From assembly GCA_029552985.1 (NCBI GenBank), contig JAKPDB010000004.1:1-36302 (forward strand): DNA of 36,302 nucleotides. The letters are read 5' to 3'. The notes under the pieces are model-generated. The model searched no databases. It had not been told where the DNA came from and saw only the letters and a program-made list of their open reading frames with translations. Each line of letters starts with the position of its first letter. Within the stretch, counting starts at the first letter, position 1. The position numbers and the translations under genes are program-made. Origin of the DNA: a bacterium (GTDB taxonomy: Bacteria; Ratteibacteria; UBA8468; B48-G9; DTJG01). Of the stretch, positions 24,017 to 32,692 are shown piece by piece.

Positions 24017-25972
24017 TTACCTTTCTTTGAATTTTTTTACTGGTTTCATCATACCATCCAGGGTATTTTTCCATTCAATTTGAGCATGCGACATTGAACA
24101 CAAATCGCAGACATCAAAACCTGCTTTTAATGTCCCCTGAATGTAATTGTCAGGTTTCCAGACAGGGTAACTTTTCTCAAAAACATCCTTGAAAGAATAG
24201 AGAAAATCCTGAATAATAAGTTTCTGAATTCGTGTATCAATGATGCTGGTAAAAATTGCAGGTAGCACCGTCGCGCCACAAGCCCATATCGTAATTTTTT
24301 TTGCTTTCAATCGCTCTGTTGCTATTGAAACAAGAGCCAGAATATCCTTCGCCCTTTCAACGATAATGTATTTTCCAACAAGATGACACAAAATAAAAAG
24401 TTTAAAACTTTTTCCACTAAAATGATTCTGACACCAGTTTTCAATGTCAGGCCAGTCATCTCTCAAAACAGTTTCACCAAATCCCCGAAGGTCTGGTCTG
24501 ATAACAAGATAATTTCTCCATGCGTATTCCAGTTGCCACTGATGTTTTTCTGTTCTCCTGATTTCATCGAGTAAGATCATGGTACCAGCAGGATTTGGCG
24601 GAATAATAATTTCTGCTGGAAGTACAAGATTTTTTTCAGGATAGAACACAATCCTATAATATTGCATTGCTCCTATTGGATATCGGTCAATGATTTCGAA
24701 TCTGAAAGTTTTCTCGGTAAATGGCTTTAATTCACCTGTAATTTTTTCGATGTAAGACCTTTCTTTTTTTGTTATCTCCACATTTTTCTTGAAAACATTT
24801 AGAACATTTTTCAGGTAGAAATTGCGTTCTTTTTTTTCAGCAAGCACAATTATTTCATCTTCTGCTGGAAATGACTTTTTTTCAATCTTATCGAACGGGA
24901 CAAAATCATGCCTGTTGCCAAAAATTCCATTGAACCACTTCATTACTTCTGTTTGTTGCTCGATATCATAAGAATGTCCCTTATCAAAAATTGAAATTTT
25001 CAATTTCTCTTCTGCGTAATGCATTTTGTAAAATTTTCTTGCAGTTTTGTAAACATATTTTGTCCCTTCAATATCCCAGATATCACGAGAATTTGCAATG
25101 ATGAACATTGGTCTTGGCGCAATCAAGAATGAACTGATATCTGGATAATCAAGACCCATTTCAATATGATTGAAAAAACTCTGTTCACAATCATCCTGAT
25201 AAACATAATTTTTAAAACTGTGAACTGAAGCAGCCGGAGCAGTAGCAGCAATTCTTTCATCAAAGCCAGCTGAATAGAAAGCATTGGTACCTCCACCAGA
25301 AGCGCCTGTAATGCCGATTTTTGATTTATCAATAAGTCCTGTTGACTCAAGAATGCTCACTGCTGCCATTGTTTCAAAAATTGTAAACCAGTTCAGATTA
25401 TAGTTGTGTAGGGTCATTGGCACACCAATGATATTGTGAGCAGTTGAAGCAAAAGCATAAACATAATCATTTTCATCTTTTAATGCCCTTTCTCCCTGGC
25501 CCACAAAATCATAAGTGATGACAACATAGCCATTGATAGCATAGAACACAGCCAGATTATTTTGTGATGTTTTTCCATTGATACTGTGCCCGGCAGGTAA
25601 AAGCATTCCACAGGCAGGAACATTAATCTTTTCTGGGATGTAAATCAAAGCAGGTACCCAGTGGTTTTTATGAAGAGAAAACACAATTTTTTTCACTGTG
25701 AGACCATATTTTCTAAGTTCCCCTTTTTCGATAGTTCTAACTTTGGTTTCAGGAAAACTTGAACCAATCGCCTGCTGAAAATTTTTTCTTATGTTGTGTC
25801 TTTCTTTTTCCCATTGAGAAATCGTGTTAATGGAATTTCTAATTTTTTCTCTTTTGAGAAAAATCTTTTTACCAATATTCTGATAAAAATTCTCAACCAT
25901 CATCTCGGGCTGGCACCCGCATGTTTCTTTGACAATATCTCTGTATCTACGAATTTCAATCATATTTTTCAT
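24017..25972 (-). CDS. Tandem alpha/beta hydrolase, probable acetyl-xylan-esterase-like enzyme
   Basis: This 651-residue protein contains two alpha/beta hydrolase units. The first (~90-370) is complete: LLPAGHS oxyanion region, nucleophile elbow GASGGG with Ser225, acidic SRDIWDIEG (297/300) and catalytic His in KGHSYDIE (333). This matches the acetyl xylan esterase/dienelactone-type family. The second (~430-640) keeps RPDLRGFGE and a WACGATVLP elbow in which the nucleophile Ser is not evident, so it is probably non-catalytic. It lacks a signal peptide. Its ATG overlaps the stop of the secreted GH42-like gene (25969-25972). It likely removes acyl groups from sugars in this pathway. Confidence 0.78.
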   Translation of the reverse strand: MKNMIEIRRYRDIVKETCGCQPEMMVENFYQNIGKKIFLKREKIRNSINTISQWEKERHNIRKNFQQAIGSSFPETKVRTIEKGELRKYGLTVKKIVFSLHKNHWVPALIYIPEKINVPACGMLLPAGHSINGKTSQNNLAVFYAINGYVVITYDFVGQGERALKDENDYVYAFASTAHNIIGVPMTLHNYNLNWFTIFETMAAVSILESTGLIDKSKIGITGASGGGTNAFYSAGFDERIAATAPAASVHSFKNYVYQDDCEQSFFNHIEMGLDYPDISSFLIAPRPMFIIANSRDIWDIEGTKYVYKTARKFYKMHYAEEKLKISIFDKGHSYDIEQQTEVMKWFNGIFGNRHDFVPFDKIEKKSFPAEDEIIVLAEKKERNFYLKNVLNVFKKNVEITKKERSYIEKITGELKPFTEKTFRFEIIDRYPIGAMQYYRIVFYPEKNLVLPAEIIIPPNPAGTMILLDEIRRTEKHQWQLEYAWRNYLVIRPDLRGFGETVLRDDWPDIENWCQNHFSGKSFKLFILCHLVGKYIIVERAKDILALVSIATERLKAKKITIWACGATVLPAIFTSIIDTRIQKLIIQDFLYSFKDVFEKSYPVWKPDNYIQGTLKAGFDVCDLCSMSHAQIEWKNTLDGMMKPVKKFKER

Positions 25973-28944
25973 TTTGGTATCACGATAAAGTCAAATGCTG
26001 ATTGCATATTGAGATTGATGAGTTTTTGTCTGTTTTTTGTTTCGTAAGAGATAATTTGATTTTCAGTGGAAACAGGTTTCCCTTTTGCAGGCCGGTTCAA
26101 CCCAATCTCCAAATTTTCCACCCGTGTACCTTTCCAGTTTGACAGGGTAACAATATATGTATCTTTAGTTTCAAGAAGATTTGCTTCAACAAGGTAGTCG
26201 CTTGTTGACACAGGTTTCTCAATTCTTGCCACAATTTTTTCAAAAATTTTCCTGATCTGGGCAGGATATTCAGGAGGGCAATTCGACATTGATACATCCT
26301 GTTTTTTCTCCCTGTTTGCAATAACTGCTGATTTCATATAAGCAAGCCCAGGGAAAAATCCGCTGATCACAATTTTCCCTTTTCCTGAATTCTTCATTGC
26401 AAAAGCAGGTGAGCCATCAGAAAACACAGCAATCGTTTCAGAAGGACCTACATTTTTCATCTTTTGAAATCCACAAATCACTTCAATCGTCTCTGCAATT
26501 GTATCATCAGCAAATCTCACTGAATCCAGAGATTTTAATCCAGGCAGCCCATAATAATCATTCCCTGGCTCTGAAACAAAATTAAACTTTTCTCTTTTTA
26601 CGCCAAGATAAGAATCAATATCAGAAACACTGTTGAACCTATCGTAAATACCGGTACCCGCGCCCACATAAAGAATGCCGCCATTTCTCGCCCATTCTAT
26701 AAGATTCTTCATCACTTCTGGCGGGAAATGTGAACCAACGATAAAAATGCCTTTGTAATTATTGATTTTTCTCTCTATCACATCCTGTTCAGTGATAATA
26801 TCAACCGGATATCCAAGATGTCTCAAAATCAGCCAGAGCCCCATTCGTTCTTTACCAAAAATTGATGTACCCTGTTTCAATGTCCAGATGTCAGTAGTAT
26901 GTGAATAAAGAAGCGCAATGCTGTTTGAGGGTACCTTTGCATCCAATAAATAATCTTCAATGGCTCCTATTGAATGATTGATCTTACCAATAGCAGGATA
27001 AAGTTTGTAATTGTTTGAATGAGCATCGATACTGGCGTAATAAGGACCATAGTTATAGTAATAAATTGCCCTGGTACCGTGGCCAATCTCTGATGCTACC
27101 TTTGCACAAGTATCCCAAGGATTTCTGAAAATACAGTACATCCCAAATCTACCATTCGAAGCCGCTCTGAGAAAGTCGGCTCGATAACCGCATAATTGAT
27201 AACTTGTACCAAGATTTAACCAGTCCTCAGTCCAACCGTATGTAAGTCCGCCTGTATTAAAAATCAAAAACCAGTCATCACCAGAATGAAGCATATTTCC
27301 AGTAAAGGTCAGATATTCAGCAAAATTTGTTGTTGTTTTAGGGTCAGGTGTATATTGTTTCAATATGTCAGTGCCAATTTTGAAAAAGTCAGCCAGGACC
27401 TGATTTCTGTAAAGCGCAGTATAATAATATTTTTTGCTGTCTTCTGGATTGTTTGAAGGTAAGATTTCACTGAAGTCCTTTGCTCCAAAGTCCTGTGGCT
27501 TGAGCCCGATTTTTCTGAGATAATCCCTGAAACTTCTCTGACACACAGGACAATTTATTATGTGTTCCATACTTACAGAACCTGGTTCATCCATCTGACT
27601 CCAGGCAACCATATCCTTGAACAAATTTTGTTTTGCAAAATTTTCTGCTGCAGATTTTACAAGGGATGTTATTGCCTCCATGTTTGGGTCTGCCAGGCAT
27701 CCATTTTTTGCAAGATGGAAATAAATCGCGCCACCCTTATATTTTGTAAATCCTGCTTCATAATACTGAGGGTCATAACCGCCAATACCATTAAACCCAA
27801 GTTTTGAAAGGATATAAATTTCATTGCTAACTGTTTCTGGTTGATAAAACGATGAACTGATTGAACAACCTGTCATTACAGGAAATTTTGTTGGTCTTTT
27901 CCCAGAAAACTCTGGTAAATTTCTTGCAACATCAAACGCCTCTCTACTACCTTCAAGGTCACTGATAATATTTTCACGTTTTGATAGGTCAATCAGCAGT
28001 AGCATACCGGCACCTTTGCCTGAACGGGTAAATGACTTAAAAATTCCATCATCAGATGGTGTACTTGATAGATACACTGTAAATTCTGATGATTCCACGC
28101 CATTATAATATTCCTGCATCGCAAGGAGTTCCAATTTATGGTCTCCCATCACATCAAAAAATGAAGTAATATTAATCCATGGACTATCATCACCTGCTTT
28201 TAAAAAATTTTCATTTGGACCCTCTGGCTTATATCCAGTAAAACATCCATAAATAAGCCCTGTTTTGTAAATATTGGTATGGGGAAGAAACCATGGAGGC
28301 TGAGGTCTTCTTCCAAAGGTATGTATCACGCATGGATATTGATGATTTTTCCCCATGCGAATTTTGATATACAACTGCTCTGTAAAATCACTCATCACTG
28401 GTTCATACTTTTTATCATCGCAAAGCACAATTAGATCAAGATGCCTTGTCACCCAGCTTGCTCCACCACGGGGCTCTACCTTTGAAATCACAATTTCCGC
28501 ATCACCTTGTTGTAGATTCACATCCACCCAGTCCCAGACAAATTGTCCAAAACCATCTCCCCATTTTTTCTTTCCTTCAGGAGAATTTCTCAAGCTTTCT
28601 GTATCAAAAGTTTTTTCTGTTTTGGTGTTGCCCTGTTGCAGGACTGTCACCTTGAAAGGACCCCTGTATGGAAGAACATCAAGATACCTTATCCATAACC
28701 TGTACTCTGCCTGCTGGGGAATATTTACTGGCTTTTTTGCTTCAGCAGGCCCACCAATTGAACCACGAAGCATCTTTCCTTTTGAAGGAAACCCATAATA
28801 CCATCCGGGAAAGTGTTCAACAACCTGCCATTTTTGTGTTTCACTCACAATCATGTCCTCTGCCTCAAAAAAGATCTTTGCCCCAAAAAGATAACTGGAA
28901 AACATCAAGCAGAATACACCCATCATTATCAATTTTATTTTCAT
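25969..28944 (-). CDS. Secreted GH42-like glycoside hydrolase with N-terminal beta domains
   Basis: This 991-residue protein has a signal peptide (MKIKLIMMGVFCLMFSSYLFGA). Residues ~23-190 form a carbohydrate-binding-like beta sandwich (FFEAEDMIVSETQKW...DLIVLCDD); a second beta region follows to ~340. A TIM barrel of about 370-700 includes AWSQMDEPGSVSMEHIINCPVCQ, where the DEPG acidic residue and the following cysteine pair recall GH42-like enzymes. It is followed at ~720-830 by a class I glutamine-amidotransferase-like trimerisation domain (IIGSH/EWARNGGILYVGAGTG). Substrate is unknown. It acts outside the cytoplasm. The start overlaps the GH29 stop (TAATG, 28942-28946), so it is second in the operon. 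Confidence 0.75.
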   Translation of the reverse strand: MKIKLIMMGVFCLMFSSYLFGAKIFFEAEDMIVSETQKWQVVEHFPGWYYGFPSKGKMLRGSIGGPAEAKKPVNIPQQAEYRLWIRYLDVLPYRGPFKVTVLQQGNTKTEKTFDTESLRNSPEGKKKWGDGFGQFVWDWVDVNLQQGDAEIVISKVEPRGGASWVTRHLDLIVLCDDKKYEPVMSDFTEQLYIKIRMGKNHQYPCVIHTFGRRPQPPWFLPHTNIYKTGLIYGCFTGYKPEGPNENFLKAGDDSPWINITSFFDVMGDHKLELLAMQEYYNGVESSEFTVYLSSTPSDDGIFKSFTRSGKGAGMLLLIDLSKRENIISDLEGSREAFDVARNLPEFSGKRPTKFPVMTGCSISSSFYQPETVSNEIYILSKLGFNGIGGYDPQYYEAGFTKYKGGAIYFHLAKNGCLADPNMEAITSLVKSAAENFAKQNLFKDMVAWSQMDEPGSVSMEHIINCPVCQRSFRDYLRKIGLKPQDFGAKDFSEILPSNNPEDSKKYYYTALYRNQVLADFFKIGTDILKQYTPDPKTTTNFAEYLTFTGNMLHSGDDWFLIFNTGGLTYGWTEDWLNLGTSYQLCGYRADFLRAASNGRFGMYCIFRNPWDTCAKVASEIGHGTRAIYYYNYGPYYASIDAHSNNYKLYPAIGKINHSIGAIEDYLLDAKVPSNSIALLYSHTTDIWTLKQGTSIFGKERMGLWLILRHLGYPVDIITEQDVIERKINNYKGIFIVGSHFPPEVMKNLIEWARNGGILYVGAGTGIYDRFNSVSDIDSYLGVKREKFNFVSEPGNDYYGLPGLKSLDSVRFADDTIAETIEVICGFQKMKNVGPSETIAVFSDGSPAFAMKNSGKGKIVISGFFPGLAYMKSAVIANREKKQDVSMSNCPPEYPAQIRKIFEKIVARIEKPVSTSDYLVEANLLETKDTYIVTLSNWKGTRVENLEIGLNRPAKGKPVSTENQIISYETKNRQKLINLNMQSAFDFIVIPK

Positions 28945-29915
28945 TATTTTTCCCTCTCGTGTTTTAGTGCTTCTCCAAATTCCTTAAGTATTTTCACCTG
29001 CTCTGGTTGCAATCTTCCATCAGGCATCGGTGCAGCATTCAGCCATAAAAATGTGTTTCTTTCATCACATCTTTTCTTAAAATTCAAAAAGTAATCTACC
29101 TCTGGAAATCTCCTGTTATCCTTGATGTATGACCAGCCTCCGCCAAGATTAATCCAAGAAGCAAGCGGTTTATCTCCAATTTCAGTCGTATTAAATCCAG
29201 CAGTATTCTCACCCGGTAAATCAAGTTCGAAAATCTGATAATCCTCACCAGGAAGCGGAAGTATATGGTGATTATTTGCTATCAGGGCATCTGGTTGAAG
29301 AGAGTGTATTAAATCGTATGTTTCACCAATTTCCCATTTTCCTTTTGGAATAAAATATTTCTGACTCTCATCAAATTGATGTCTTGGCCACCACCCATCA
29401 AAAACAAAACCACCAATTTTTCCATAGTTTGAACATAATTCCCTGATCTGACCCTGATAATATCTTACATAGGACGTCCAGTTTGATTGATAATCAGGAT
29501 GGTGCCAGTCAAGAAGAGAGTAATAAAAATGCAGTTTCACTTTATATTTATTACAGGCATCTGCCAGTTCCTTGATAGGGTCTTTTTTGAATGGTGTATT
29601 TGTAATTTTATACTCAGTCAATGCTGTATCAAACATGCAGAAACCATCGTGATGTTTTGATGTAATCATAAATGCCTTGATTCCTGTTTCCTTCAATAAA
29701 GAAATCCATTCATCTGCATTGAATTTTACTGGATTAAAAGAAACCATTAGTTTCTCATATTCCCTCACATTTATTTTGTCAACATGCATCACCCATTCTC
29801 CCTTTCCAATAATTGCATAGATTCCCCAGTGAACCGAAAGCCCGAGTTTATCATTCACAAATTCATCAATTGCCTTTTTACTTGCAGTCAATTTTGCTTC
29901 ACTTTTTTCAAACAT
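28944..29915 (-). CDS. GH29 alpha-L-fucosidase, catalytic domain only
   Basis: This 323-residue GH29 enzyme has the family motifs KLGLSVHWGIYA (23-34), TSKHHDGF (85-92) and GGFVFDGWW, where Asp173 fits the catalytic nucleophile. GH29 cleaves alpha-linked fucose with retention. It is shorter than the usual 430-500 residues because it ends after the barrel without the C-terminal beta-sandwich, and it has no signal peptide, so it acts on imported oligosaccharides. GGGAGGG lies five bases before ATG 29915. It is first in the long operon down to the sulfatase. The acid/base residue cannot be assigned by eye, as it varies in this family. Confidence 0.9.
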   Translation of the reverse strand: MFEKSEAKLTASKKAIDEFVNDKLGLSVHWGIYAIIGKGEWVMHVDKINVREYEKLMVSFNPVKFNADEWISLLKETGIKAFMITSKHHDGFCMFDTALTEYKITNTPFKKDPIKELADACNKYKVKLHFYYSLLDWHHPDYQSNWTSYVRYYQGQIRELCSNYGKIGGFVFDGWWPRHQFDESQKYFIPKGKWEIGETYDLIHSLQPDALIANNHHILPLPGEDYQIFELDLPGENTAGFNTTEIGDKPLASWINLGGGWSYIKDNRRFPEVDYFLNFKKRCDERNTFLWLNAAPMPDGRLQPEQVKILKEFGEALKHEREK

Positions 29916-30303
29916 GGTCCCTCCCTGTTAATTCTGTTGTTATACCAAAATCCCTGGTCAAATAAAATAATTTTTTTCCTCCTCTCAAGACAACAGATTC
30001 GATAAGAGCATCTTGCTTCTTTTTTCATCTTCCACCGAGGGACAAGATTTTCTTCCTCGCCCTGGGTTCCCGCTGTGGTTGTTCTGCTACCCCCTTGCGG
30101 CAGAATAAAACCGAAGTGTGCTTTACTTAACTTCATATCTTTTCCAATCAATCCTATCGTTGATAATGTTAAATCAAATTAAAGAAAAAAACAAAAAAAA
30201 TTCTCCTTTATTCCAGAAAATTTCTTTATTATTGCAAATTCGGCTAAATATGTCGCGGGTGTCTATAAAATAACTGTTGTTATCAAATGCTACCTGTTTA
30301 TTT
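29916..30303. other. Gene-free stretch upstream of the glycan operon
   Basis: No gene with coding character is found in these 388 bases. The region must hold the operon promoter, but only weak candidates are visible (TTGTCT, 18 bases, TATTTT on the minus strand near 29962-29991). A GC-rich pocket at about 30057-30100 (CCTGGGTTCCCGCTGTGG) stands out from AT-rich surroundings, and the part after 30170 is a long A/T run. It marks the border between the operon and the scrambled island. Confidence 0.35.
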
Positions 30304-30414
30304 TCACTCTGGAAATTTAAATGTATCTTTGTTGTTCTCCCACCAGGTCTTCCATTTTTCTATGTATTGTTCAAGTTGTTCTTTTCTTACTACTGGTGGT
30401 AAATTCCCAAATCT
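30304..30414 (-). pseudogene. C-terminal tail of a truncated gene, cut by the IS element
   Basis: The minus strand reads FGNLPPVVRKEQLEQYIEKW, then KTWWENNKDTFKFPE and a TGA at 30304-30306. The W-x2-WW-E-x-N-K-D ending is frequent at the C-terminus of HEAT-repeat and related proteins of planctomycete-like bacteria. The frame runs straight into the end of the IS3 element at about 30415, and no matching upstream part is found beyond the element, so the remainder has been lost or moved. Confidence 0.5.
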
Positions 30415-31530
30415 TGTACTGCCCCATTTGTCAAGAGCAAAATAAGGGAGAATTAGGCGACCTGGTCAACGGTGATTGTTTTATCTCTTTTTGTTCAAAT
30501 TCCACTGGTGTCATATATCCTGATGATGAATGCGGATAATCCTGGTTATACCTGTTAATCCAGTCCGTCAATTCTTCGTTGAACTCATATATACTTGTCC
30601 ATTCTCTTGTCCACACCTTCCTCTTCTTTTAATGTCCGTATCACTCGTTCAGTATCCGCATTCCCTTTTGGATTGTCATAACTGGCAAATACCTGCTTGA
30701 TTCCAAGAATAGATGCCTCTTTTATAAATTTCCCTGATGTCGGCTGCGACCCATTATCACTGACCAGATGTAAAGTTCCATTTTCCCTTATACCTGTTGG
30801 AAATTGCTTCACTATTGCCAGATTTAATGCTGATAACCATTGCCTGGTGGTAGATGTTTCTTCACAATACCAACCTACTATCTTTTTCGTATACCAATCC
30901 AGCACTATTATCAGAGACAACCATCCATATCCAGGTATCATTACTTTGGTCATATCTACTGCCCAGACCTGATTAACCGCACTTGCCCGTATTTTCTCAG
31001 GATACTTCTTCCTGATCGCTTTTAACTTCTTTATCTGGCTGACTAATAAGGCATTTTCTTTCATAAGCCGGTATATGGGTTTCTTGTTTACTTGATATCC
31101 CTGCCGGTATTTCATATACGCCCATACTCTTTGTATCCCCACAATGGATGTTCCCCTTTCAACTGTTTTATCTGCTCCAACAACTCCCTGTTGTTTCGTT
31201 CTATCGACTTTGCCTTCTGCCGCTTCATTCGTACTGGCTTTTTAATTCGGTCGTCAAATCTCCAATAATAGTCTTAAGTCTGGTGTTCCCTGTCGTTCAT
31301 TTCAAACTCCTTTTGCCCCTTTTTCAAAAAACTCATCCACCATCGGTAATATTGGGTCTGGGAAATTTGATACCGATTACAAATCTCACTGATTTTCCCA
31401 CTCTTTATCCCTTCAAGTACTATCTCAAACTTCTGCTTGCTTTCCCATTTCCTCCGCTTTGTTTCTGCCCCACCTTTCAGACCACTCTATTCTACCTTAT
31501 TTTCCATTTCCCTTAATGGGCAGCAGTATA
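30415..31530 (-). mobile_element. Degenerate IS3-family insertion sequence, copy 1
   Basis: The element is about 1.1 kb with related ends: TACTGCCCCATTTG at 30417-30430 and, on the other strand, TACTGCTGCCCATTAAG ending near 31528. It encodes an orfA-type HTH protein and an orfB integrase on the minus strand, the IS3 arrangement. No flanking target duplication is recognisable (TTG on the left, TAC on the right). The left flank is a truncated unrelated gene and the right flank a recombinase fragment, so the site was rearranged after insertion. Confidence 0.8.
30422..31507 (-). pseudogene. IS3-family transposase genes orfA and orfB, disrupted
   Basis: OrfA starts MENKVE at 31507 but meets an in-frame TAG at 31487-31489; the frame then continues through TKRRKWESKQKFEIVLEGIK and an HTH (SEICNRYQISQTQYYRWW) to a stop at 31274. 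OrfB shows RMKRQKAKSIERNNRELLEQ and HPLWGY, then loses one base near 31125 and continues as RVWAYMKYRQGYQVNK. The DDE core is present: VDMTKV, LVSDNGSQPTSG and ADTERVIRTLKEE. After KEEE an extra G near 30620 shifts the frame; the true C-terminus VWTREWTSIYEFNEELTDW...PHSSSGYMTP is in the next frame. Activity is unlikely. Confidence 0.85.
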
Positions 31531-32124
31531 CCAGAATGAGATTTTACTTCATAAAATCTTGAGTGAGGCAAACTCAAAAAGTAGAAAGGAACTGGAGGCA
31601 CTTGAAAAGGAAAAGGTCATTCTGAATTTGAGGATTTCTCAGGTTAAGGCAAAGGGTAAGGCTCTGGTGGATAAACTCCTTGAGATGGGAGAGGAGTATT
31701 CAAGATTCATCAAAGAAGAAATGAAAGAAGCAGAAAAGGAATTAAAGAAACTGGAAGAGCAGTTATCAGAGATTAAGACAAAGATTGAGCAGTCAAGGAA
31801 TTATCTTATCAATAAAGAGGTTGTAAAAGAAGCTTTTGGGTATTTCAACAGGATTTTCAATGACTTAAACCCCACAGAGAGAAAGTATCTTCTAAGGCTT
31901 TTGATTATAAAGAGATAATCTTTACCAGAGAAAGAATCCTTATTGACTTCTTTGAAGTTCCCTCAGTTGAGGAGATAATTAAATCTTCTTCTGACCCTGT
32001 CAGTTTTCATCAGCGTATAGACTGGCTCCGCAAAAGCAATTCTATGAGAAACTTTGGACATAGATTTGATATAAGAACTTTTCAGGCAGAGAGAGGAAAA
32101 TACAGGATTGAAATTGTAAATTGA
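31531..32124 (+). pseudogene. Serine recombinase C-terminal fragment, frameshifted
   Basis: The open frame from the IS edge reads YQNEILLHKILSEANSKSRK and then a long coiled coil (KEAEKELKKLEEQLSEIKTKIEQ) ending FNDLNPTERKYLLRLLIIKR at a TAA near 31918. In a shifted frame it continues as DYKEIIFTRERILIDFFEVP and ends FDIRTFQAERGKYRIEIVN at TGA 32122-32124. The coiled coil plus L(N/T)P-x-ERK-x-LLRLL is the C-terminal signature of large serine recombinases (resolvase/integrase type). The catalytic N-terminal domain, with its serine, and the zinc ribbon are missing to the left, where IS3 copy 1 now sits. It is a relic of an integrating element. Confidence 0.75.
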
Positions 32125-32201
32125 AAGGCATCCAGCACATTATTTAAAAAAGGGATAATTTGAATCTATTTACCCCACCCACCCCGCAGTCACAGTCGGT
32201 C

Positions 32202-32237
32202 GGCTTAAGCCAGCCTTCGGCTGTCTTCCGCAAGAAG
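32202..32237. repeat. Cluster of three small palindromes in a non-coding stretch
   Basis: Within 36 bases lie the perfect palindrome GGCTTAAGCC (32202-32211), the hairpin AGCC-TTC-GGCT (32212-32222) and CTTC-CGCAA-GAAG (32225-32237). They are part of a 268-base gap after the recombinase relic with no gene. No T tract follows, so this is not a simple terminator. It could be a REP-like or recombination-site remnant. Confidence 0.4.
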
Positions 32238-32364
32238 ATTTTGTTTTTAGGATAAAGGAAACAAAAATTTAATTTATCTCGGCAAGGTCTTTTAAAAGGG
32301 ATTCTTCAAGGAAAATTCTTTCAAATAAAAAGCCTCCTCAAGGCAAGTGCTTTCGTCAACCTAT

Positions 32365-32383
32365 GTTTTGACTTCGTCAAAAC
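32365..32383. repeat. 8-bp hairpin next to the left inverted repeat
   Basis: GTTTTGAC (32365-32372), loop TTC, GTCAAAAC (32376-32383) form a perfect 8-bp stem 9 bases outside the left 81-bp repeat. No U tract follows on either strand in the right place, so its role is open. Confidence 0.4.
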
Positions 32384-32392
32384 AAAAAGAGG

Positions 32393-32473
32393 AATCTTCT
32401 CCCACCCACCACCCTTGTAAACTTATAAATAAGTGAAGAAAGTAATCTTTGTCTCCCCTGTTTTTTGTATGCA
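32393..32473 (+). repeat. Left copy of an 81-bp perfect inverted repeat
   Basis: These 81 bases, from AATCTTCTCCCACCCACC to TTTTTTGTATGCA, are by direct comparison the exact reverse complement of 35817-35897. The outer part carries CCCACCCACCACCC, whose complement GGGTGGTGGGTGGG can form a G-quadruplex. The pair encloses 3343 bases containing the HTH, methyltransferase and glycosylase genes. It may be a terminal inverted repeat of a mobile cassette or a repeated non-coding element placed on both sides. Confidence 0.9.
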
Positions 32474-32533
32474 TACGTCGAGTTAAAATTTGAAGAAATA
32501 TTTATCCACTTCCAGCATGATGCAATCATCTCG

Positions 32534-32576
32534 GATATCCTGTTCAGAGAGTGTAATGAGTGAATTTCAGGATATC
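32534..32576. promoter_or_regulatory. Long dyad upstream of the cassette promoter
   Basis: GATATCCTG (32534-32542) and CAGGATATC (32568-32576) form a perfect 9-bp inverted repeat 25 bases apart, centred about 60 bases upstream of the -35 box. It may be a binding site for the cassette's HTH protein. Confidence 0.45.
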
Positions 32577-32615
32577 ATCTATTGATAACCGTTTATAACT
32601 TTTTATAAAAAACAC

Positions 32616-32643
32616 TTGATTTTTTCAACTGTTTTCATATAAT
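32616..32643 (+). promoter_or_regulatory. Promoter of the HTH-methyltransferase-glycosylase operon
   Basis: TTGATT (32616-32621), 16 bases and TATAAT (32638-32643) form a strong housekeeping promoter. The transcript should start near 32650, about 43 bases before the HTH start codon. Confidence 0.7.
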
Positions 32644-32692
32644 AATGTAAGTTGGTATCAGAAATGAAAAGAAATAGAACGAGGTTTTGAAT

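Noticed and set aside
29888-30151. 87-codon open frame on the minus strand upstream of the GH29 gene
   Set aside because: It overlaps the GH29 start, has no domain character, and its sequence is basic and low-complexity, as in translated non-coding DNA.
31148-31516. 122-codon open frame on the plus strand across the IS3 element
   Set aside because: It is the complement of the decayed orfA/orfB region, where the minus strand has clear transposase motifs.
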